Source: Agapanthus africanus (lineage: Eukaryota > Streptophyta > Magnoliopsida > Asparagales > Amaryllidaceae). Taken from it: a DNA stretch of 64,000 bases. How positions within the stretch are numbered: position 1 is the first letter of the stretch; each line of letters opens with the position of its first letter. A program made the translations under genes and the position numbers. The stretch is taken from assembly GCA_030015575.1 (NCBI GenBank), contig CM057340.1, positions 754,919,632 to 754,983,631 on the forward strand, given 5' to 3'. Of this stretch, positions 57,535 through 64,000 are shown piece by piece. A model generated the notes under the pieces. It searched no databases and was not told the DNA's origin. It saw nothing but the letters and a program-made list of their open reading frames with translations.

Positions 57535-58190
57535 TCATGAGCCGGGCACGAGATCAATCTCTTGTTGAATATTCCGCATTGGTGGGAGTTCTTCGGGTTG
57601 ATCGTCGGGTAGCACCTTTTTGAACTCTTCCAGCAGGGTCTTCACAGTGTCGGGAAGCGGGGATATCAAGGTTGATTCTTCGTTTTTATCCATGATAACT
57701 ATCATCTGCTGGACTTTAGATACTTCCCCTTCAAATTCTTTTTTTGCCAAGCACTACAAAAGAATTGCTTTCAGATTTTGGGGCTCTTGGCATAGGATCT
57801 CGCTTCATTTGGTTCAAAGCAATGATTCGACGTCCCTTCTTTATCTCCACAATGGTGTCTCTTCCGCGGTATGTGATATCATGGTCGTGTTGCCACGGTC
57901 TCTCCAAAATGAGGTGGCACATATCCATATCGACCATATCGAAGATGACTTCGTCAGAGTATAGGTTGTCGAAGGAGAAAGTGATCTTGCACGTCTTGGA
58001 GATGACTTGGCTATTGTCGCGCCTGATCCACCCAATCTTGTACAAGCTTGTCTTCTCTTGAGTAGGTGGTTGGAGTTTTTCCACCATGCTTTTTGAGATG
58101 ACATTTTCGGTGCGCCCTTTATCGATGACGACGATGCAAATCTTTCCTTGCACGGTGCATTGGGTACGAAAGATATTGTGCCGCTGAATT
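57535..58190 (-). pseudogene. Element D protease and linker to RT
   Basis: Minus sense, from about 58170: CTVQGKICIVVIDKGRTENV, then SKSMVEKLQPPT, YKIGWIRRDNSQVISKTCKI, and MCHLILERPWQHDHDITYRG. In Reina elements the protease site is normally D-G/S-G-S-x-E-N; here it is DKGRTEN, so Gly to Lys and Ser changes damage the site. A linker with LPDTVKTLLEEFKKVLPDDQ leads to RT. Confidence 0.82.
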
Positions 58191-58319
58191 TGCGTTTCTT
58201 CCTAGGGCACAAGCATGATACGATGGAGGACGAAAGAGAGGTGTTTGTCGTTGTCTTGAGGTTTGAAATCGTCGTATCTTTCGACTTCTTCCTGCTTTCC
58301 GTTATCTTCATCTAGGCCT

Positions 58320-58934
58320 TCAATTAGGTCCACCGTTTGTCGAGTGGAACACACGTTGGATCTATGTCCGAATCCGTAATATCAGTAGCACTTGGGTCCT
58401 CTCACTTCTCATACGAGTTGCCTTACACCTATGATGGTCCCACCTTGATCGGTGGTTGGGAAAGTTGATTCTTTAGGCCGCCGGCTTTCTGATTGTTAGG
58501 AGGGCTTGTCATGGACTTCTTCTCTTGTTTATCCTGTTTTGGGGTTTTTTGAAATTGGGGTGATATTCTCCCTACATCGGGGTTTCGAAGGTCTTCTTCG
58601 GCTTTCTTCGCAACGGTATGTGCTTTCGCAAGGGAGGTAATACACCCATATCGGATGGCTTTCGATATCACTGGTCGTAATCTGCCAACAAACCGCAAAT
58701 ATAGTAGCTCGTCATCTTCTTGTACGTTGAGACTGGCTTGGAGCGTGCTAAACTCCGTCCAATACTCATGCACCGAGCGTTTCCCTTGTGTGCAACGCTG
58801 ATATTTTTGGAACACGTCGTGCTGCTAATCTTCCAGAAGAAATTTTCGACGGATGACAGTCACCATCTCTTTCCATGTAGCCATATCGGGATAGTCGATA
58901 TTTTCACCGTCTTTCTTATATTTTTTCCACCATG
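58320..58934 (-). pseudogene. Element D gag, C-terminal part with zinc-knuckle remnant
   Basis: From the solo-LTR insertion edge at 58934, minus sense, Gag continues: MFQKYQRCTQGKRSVHEYWT (58815), DELLYLRFVGRLRPVISKAI, LAKAHTVAKKAEEDL. A zinc-knuckle remnant near 58390-58340 has CYYYGFGHRSNVC; the second Cys of CX2C is changed to Tyr. Confidence 0.78.
58930..58934. repeat. Target-site duplication CCATG (left) of solo LTR
   Basis: CCATG precedes TGTCACGCCCC at 58935 and recurs at 62985-62989 directly after ATATTACA. The gag frame of element D continues on both sides. Confidence 0.93.
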
Positions 58935-59615
58935 TGTCACGCCCCACTTTACGAAATACGAAATACGAAAATGACTAAACCAGTCATGCCCCTACGGTCA
59001 AGGAATAATCTTACCGTAGTCATACTTCGATTTCTAGTAGTACATAGTAAGCAGTAAATAGAGCACAAGTAATAAGAATCACAATCACCAAATCTATCAC
59101 ATTTAAATGAATCAGAATGCAACGGATACAAATCTGTAACATCAAAGATACAACTAACCAGATAATGACAAAGGAATGGCAGTGCTCACGTCGCTGGTCT
59201 ATATCTCTACAATATTCTCTAAGTAGGGTAGGTCTTGATCTGGGCTAAGTTCACCTCTCACTCTGAGCATGCATACTCAGATCATCAAGGCGACACAATA
59301 TAGCAATAAATAATATGTGCAATAATAATAAGCATGGAGTAGCAAGCATAAAGAAATTACATAAATGTAAAATAACAGGTACAGATAACTAGTGTAGCCT
59401 ATGTATCGGATCAGTAATAGTACAATGTCCACGTCACTAAACCTAGCAGCCTCTAATTTAATTGAAATCGAATAGTAGAAAGGAGTTGTCGTGTTTAACA
59501 AGGGTAAACTCACCTATCGTCAGTTCGAGTGTGAATATCAACCACCGCATGAGTATTCTCAAAACCAAGGCTGTCAGGGCTTGGAAACACGGGCCCAAAT
59601 CAAGAGTCGGTAACA

Positions 59616-59745
59616 TAATGTACCGTTTCAGCCCGGTACCACAGTAACACATATTCACGGATTATACCGTTCCAGCTCGGTATCACAGCAACACATATAC
59701 CGTTTCAGCCCGGTATCACAGCAACATATATTCATGGAATATACT
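59616..59745 (+). repeat. Three short repeats with CCGTT(T)CAGC(C/T)CGGTA
   Basis: TACCGTTTCAGCCCGGTA and CACAGCAACACATAT recur three times, 37-50 bp apart, inside the solo LTR. Each contains an imperfect palindrome TACCG...CGGTA. Confidence 0.8.
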
Positions 59746-60390
59746 AGTAGTGGGACTCCTGAGATTCCGTTGATCAAACTCACACAAAAACTATCCCAAT
59801 CCCGCGTTTCAAAATATATGTTCAAGTATCGGGTTAGTTGTGTACAAGTACATATCACTTTCACTATTCAATCGCGCTTTCAATTACATCAATTTCGCTT
59901 TTAATCACTTTCACTATTCGCACCCAATTGATACCACTTATAACTCGACAATGCACTACGGTCACTAGGGTATCAATGTAATTGGCCACTAATCACTGAG
60001 AGTATAACAGTCACATGATATGAATGCAATCAAATACGCTACGAATAAGATATGTGCAGCCAGTGTCATTCGGTTTGTAAAATTCACAATAATTTATACG
60101 TGCAGAATCAGGTGAAACAATATAAAATTCATAAAAAGTATACTCATTTATATAAGCAGTAAAATTTATTTCAACTCAACCGGGTTATTGGTTAGGGAGT
60201 TATGATCGTTTTAAAATAGATGTCCACTGTTGGAATTCCAATTTCAGAACTGGAAGTCTAATTTAGAACACATTTTGCTGTTAGTTATATATAGAATTAG
60301 GCGTCGCTATATTTTAATGAAATATAGATTTATAAGTCAAGTTTCCAACGCAACTGACGAATCAGTAGTAGCCATCGTATACAGGAATTT

Positions 60391-61510
60391 ATGCTCTGTT
60401 AAGTTCATTTTGTATAGATTGTTACTGCAGAAAACAGCAAGACATGTCTACAGTATAAAATACTTTTAAAATGTCAAACATCGCTTAAATTAAGTGAAAC
60501 TAACTCCATCAGTTAAATAACTCGATGATCTATGTAACGATGTGGGTTTCCGTATAATATCAAATTCTTACAGTAAGATATGTACGTTTCAATTCAGGCT
60601 TCGACTGAAAGTATTGCTTTGGACTGCAGTCCAAAGCCATACTTCCATCCACATTTCATTATCTTAACTTGTCAATATACAGTAACCATCTACAGAGGGT
60701 TAAGCGTTATTTATTTGGCTTCTACACGAGCCCTGGAACATTTCATTATGAGTTATATTGAATTAACTATGAATTTTACACTGCGACTTATACGGTGATT
60801 TCCATATTTAACATTGCCAATTGGGGGTGTCATTTCATGACTTAAATGTTGATATTTTAAATTCAAATTTCTACATGATATTCATTATCTGTAAAGGGAT
60901 TCATTAGTCATAAATTCCGGTATTTTAAAATAGATTTTGGTTTAGGGTTTATGCTCTGTTAAGTTCATTTTGTATAGATTGTTACTGCAGAAAACAGCAA
61001 GACATGTCTACAGTATAAAATACTTTTAAAATGTCAAACATCGCTTAAATTAAGTGAAACTAACTCCATCAGTTAAATAACTCGATGATCTACGTAACAA
61101 TGTGGGTTTCCGTATAATATCAAATTCTTACAGTAAGATATGTACGTTTCAATTCAGGCTTCGACTGAAAGTATTGCTTTGGACTGCAGTCCAAAGCCAT
61201 ACTTCCATCCACATTTCATTATCTTAACTTATCAATATACAGTAACCATCTACAGAGGGTTAAGCGTTATTTATTTGGCTTCTACACGAGCCCAGGAACA
61301 TTTCATTATGAGTTATATTGAATTAACTATGAATTTTACACTGCGACTTATACGGTGATTTCCATATTTAACATTGCCAATTGGGGGTGTCATTTCATGA
61401 CTTAAATGTTGATATTTTTAAATCAAATTTCTACATGATATTCATTATCTGTAAAGGGATTCATTAGTCATAAGTTCCGGTATTTTAAAATAGATTTTGG
61501 TTTAGGGTTT
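60391..61510 (+). repeat. 560-bp tandem duplication inside the solo LTR
   Basis: Two adjacent copies start ATGCTCTGTTAAGTTCATTT at 60391 and 60951, with only about five to eight differences. The near identity shows the duplication is recent relative to the decay of element D. Confidence 0.95.
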
Positions 61511-62984
61511 CATATCGAACATGTAGCACCTATATACATAAGTTCACATTCATCCAATATACTAATCCCTAATTAACTGATTATAAAATATTTAGCATGG
61601 TTCTAGAAAGTGAAAGGGGTTCACTTGCCTTGGGTCGTTGAATTGGAAGCGACACGGATGCAGAGATTGTCTCGACACACGAGACGGCTACAAACGGCAT
61701 GGAGCCGGACACGGCACCATGCAAGACTCGAACGCGATACGAGCTGCGATGGATGTGCACTGGCGTTGCGACGGCTACTGCTTTGACGACGGTGACAGTT
61801 ACAGAGATTGAAGCCATAGCTTGGACGGTAACGATGGTGACTGGAACTCCGATGATTGCGACGGTTACAGATGATCGACGAAATGCCAAGGCTCGGCTTG
61901 GAGAAGAGGGAGTGTGATGGTGGCTGCGATGACAACGGAAACAATGATGAAAGCGGCGACGGTGATGTCCATTAAGACGTTGGCTTGCACTGTGGCGTAG
62001 GAGACGGGTGCAACAGCGGCAGCGAGCTCGGTGGATGAGGTGCGGGCTCGGCTTGGGCTTAAGGGTTTGGACTCGAGCTCGGTGATGGTGACGGTTACGG
62101 CGACTGTGATGATCATTGCGACGGTGACTTGGACAACAATGAAGATGGTTTGGATGACATCGAACGCTGCGGAGGCAACGGCGACGGAGGAGGGTGAAGG
62201 TTGAGGTTCGGGTGTTGTTTTGATGGAGGAGGTGCGATGGTGGCGAAGCTCAATTGCGATGAGCAGAGGAGAAGCTCGGCGACGTAGAGGTCCCGGTGAT
62301 GGTCGCCGGCGATGAATGGAGGCGATCGGTGATGGCTTGTAGTGAGGCTCGAGGTGATGGTTGCGGTGCGTGGAGGCTCGGTTGCTAATGCGGTGGTGGT
62401 GTTGGATGTAGGTTGCGGCAGTGACAGGTGGTGGCTCGTTGTTGATGATGGGGTCGGCCGGCGGCGGGGTCGGTACTCGATGGGTTAGAGAGAGCAGAGA
62501 ATGAGATAGGGAGAGTGACATAGGGGGAGAGAGGAAGATAAAGGAAAGAGAGATTTTAAGAGAGAGAGAGAGAGAGAGAGAATTAAGAGGATTTAAGAAA
62601 TAATTAAAGAGGGGAGTAAAAGAGGAATAAATTGTTATTAAGAGGTAATTTAAATGATGATTTTCGGTTGTGATTGAGAGGAGTAATGGAGGAAATTTAA
62701 ATTAAAACAAGAAGAAGAAGCAACAATGAAAGAATAGAAAGAGTTAGGTCTTGGGTTTTGGTTGTCATGGCTGGGCCCAAAGAGAAGAAATTAAAGGAAG
62801 AAAAGAGTGAAGGAGAGAGATGGGCTGGGCCAATGCTTGGGTGTGGGTTAGGGTTGTAAAGCTAGGGTTTCAGGGGGAAAAATCAATTAAGAAAAATAGG
62901 ATTTAATTTGGAAAAATATAAGAAATATAGAAAACATATTTATTCAAAATATGAAAAAATAACACAAAGGAACCGGATATTACA

Positions 62985-63441
62985 CCATGCGAGGGCTCCT
63001 CTTTCAAACCGTGCTTCGACCATAAGGATTTGTCTACGAGGGAAAACTTCGGCGATGTAGAAGAAGGTCTCAGCCTTGACGAACTACTCCAACAAATCTT
63101 CGGCTACAAGACAAATGGAGGAATCCCGTTTTTGATGTGATATTCGTTGTTGCGGTTGGGATAGTGCTCGCAGCGGCCTCCCTGATAGTAGTGCTGAACC
63201 TCTTGGTTGGGTTCTTCGTCGTCGTGGTGGTGAGAAAGGAGTTCACGAACATTGGGGGCTGGTTGACGAGAAGTTGTTGAGGCGGTCGCTTGGTTGCCCT
63301 AATAAGCGCTATAATATCTGCCAATTGCGTCTTCACATCTTACATATCGACGCTAAGAGTCTCAACTTTGTTGTCGAGAACATCTATTTTGCCACTGAGG
63401 GTGTCATGCTCCTTACGGGTTACGTTCCGAGCTCCCGTCAT
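62985..63441 (-). pseudogene. Element D gag, N-terminal part
   Basis: The minus-strand ATG at 63441 starts MTGARNVTRKEHDTLSGKID, then a coiled-coil segment (VLDNKVETLSVDM), a stop, and KTQLADIIALIRATKRPPQQ, with a low-complexity T/N-rich stretch. The frame reaches the solo-LTR edge at 62985 and resumes beyond it at 58934. Confidence 0.75.
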
Positions 63442-63593
63442 GATGGAAGATGAGGATCGGTGAAGAGGGGAAGAAGAAACGTTGCTGCGGAAGTTGCGGT
63501 GCTGATGCGGTGAGGGTGCGGTGAAGGCGGTTGAGGGTGCGGCGAGGACGCGGTACTGGTTCAGCGAGGGTGCTTGAGGGGACGACGAGGGGA

Positions 63594-63606
63594 GGCTCTG
63601 ATATCA
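63594..63606 (-). other. Element D primer binding site
   Basis: In minus sense TGATATCAGAGCC lies two bases after the LTR end; one base differs from the methionine-tRNA complement TGGTATCAGAGCC. Confidence 0.8.
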
Positions 63607-63608
63607 CC

Positions 63609-64000
63609 TGGCGCGACAAAGGTATTCGAAGAGTACCGAACTGCGTATTGGAATGCGGAGAACTGTTAAGTTTCGCAAGTCCGGATAACTGGACGCACCG
63701 TTGCTAAGGGCAAAACGACGGGACCTAAAGTTTGGTCGAATCCACGGCCATGCCAAATCCACGGAAAAGAGAGAAAATCAAATTTTTATTAATTTTCAAG
63801 ATGCCCTTTACAAGAGGTCATAGGCTTTATTTATAGCTAAATACCGTCTTAGGAAGCAAGTCGGTTTAAGGACTAAGGAATAAAAACAATCCTAATTTAG
63901 TAAGTAAAAAATTCAAAAACAAATCTAGCATAATAAAAGTAAATCAAACCATGATCTATCCAAATATGGAAATATAGATAAGTTCTAATTGATTGAAAAA
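63609..64000 (-). repeat. Element D 5' LTR (cut by window end)
   Basis: Matches the 3' LTR (54790-55170) over its visible 390 bp with many substitutions, consistent with an old insertion. Its start lies beyond the window. Confidence 0.85.

Larger units (their letters stand above)
58935..62984 (-). mobile_element. Solo LTR (Tekay-like), 4.05 kb, in element D gag
   Basis: In minus orientation the unit starts TGTAATATCCGG and ends GGGGCGTGACA, with a perfect CCATG duplication. No internal coding domain is present. It contains a 560-bp tandem duplication, a short repeat at 59616-59745 and a GA microsatellite at 62555-62581. The long minus-strand frame at 61865-62521 lies in GC-richer LTR sequence with no motif, so I do not call it a gene. 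Confidence 0.88.
54780..64000 (-). mobile_element. Element D: Reina-type chromovirus, minus strand, split by a solo LTR
   Basis: In minus sense: 5' LTR (from beyond 64000 to 63609), primer binding site, gag (63441 down, interrupted by the solo LTR at 62984-58935, resuming at 58934), zinc knuckle, protease, RT, RNase H, integrase, and 3' LTR (55342-about 54780). The short LTRs (about 560 bp) and the protease motif ENV(V/I)SKSMVEKLQ identify a Reina-like chromovirus. Coding is degenerate throughout. The right edge of the 5' LTR is outside the window. Confidence 0.85.

Noticed and set aside
61865-62521. 218-codon minus-strand frame in the solo LTR
   Set aside because: Low-complexity Ser/Pro/Thr/Val composition, no motif, wholly within non-coding LTR sequence.
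1-64000. CRISPR arrays, operons, ribosome binding sites
   Set aside because: The content is plant nuclear; the regular repeats seen are minisatellites and subterminal transposon repeats.

Overview
This is plant (angiosperm) nuclear DNA made almost entirely of nested transposable elements. I could recognise only one non-transposon gene remnant. The evidence for a plant is chromovirus-type Ty3/gypsy retrotransposons of the Tekay and Reina kinds, a Tat-lineage gypsy element with antisense genes, a CACTA DNA transposon, a Stowaway-like MITE, tRNA-Met-type primer binding sites, and a MIP1-type leucine-zipper (DUF547-family) gene relic. I cannot name the species.

Layout. (1) 1-17121: the 5' part of a minus-strand LTR element. 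Its long LTR/leader carries paired CACGTG boxes, a 70-bp and a 45-bp minisatellite, and is followed at 1-1127 by a degenerate polyprotein with VFxRL repeats. Its LTR is split by a 4.4-kb solo LTR (2820-14703, target duplication ATTGA). That solo LTR is itself split by a 7.46-kb CACTA transposon (5559-13021, target duplication TGG), which holds a Stowaway-like MITE, a ~1-kb hairpin and the remains of a transposase-associated gene. (2) 17122-~34700: an old minus-strand Tekay-like chromovirus (element A). It is cut at its 3' end by the element in (1), and in its reverse transcriptase by a young plus-strand Tekay-like element B (19614-29889, target duplication CTATT). (3) ~34740-36631: an unrecognised plus-strand coding relic followed by a copia-like LTR. 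(4) 38306-50412: a minus-strand Tat-type element with three LTR copies in tandem and an outer target duplication CTTGC. It has a Gag gene, no visible pol, and two plus-strand antisense genes: a Transposase_28/coiled-coil gene with introns, one of which holds a 3.1-kb solo LTR, and an intact 150-codon ORF with its own TATA box and poly(A) signal. (5) 51272-51690: a foldback element. (6) 53345-54248: an exon-intron relic of a MIP1/DUF547-type gene on the minus strand. (7) 54780-64000: a minus-strand Reina chromovirus whose gag is split by a 4.05-kb solo LTR (58935-62984, target duplication CCATG).

How it fits together. The insertion order is readable from the target duplications. Nearly all coding sequences are broken by stops, frameshifts or deletions. 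The exceptions worth attention are the intact antisense ORF at 46031-46483, the long perfect-looking hairpin at 8921-9962, and the strictly spaced paired G-boxes of the element in region 1.
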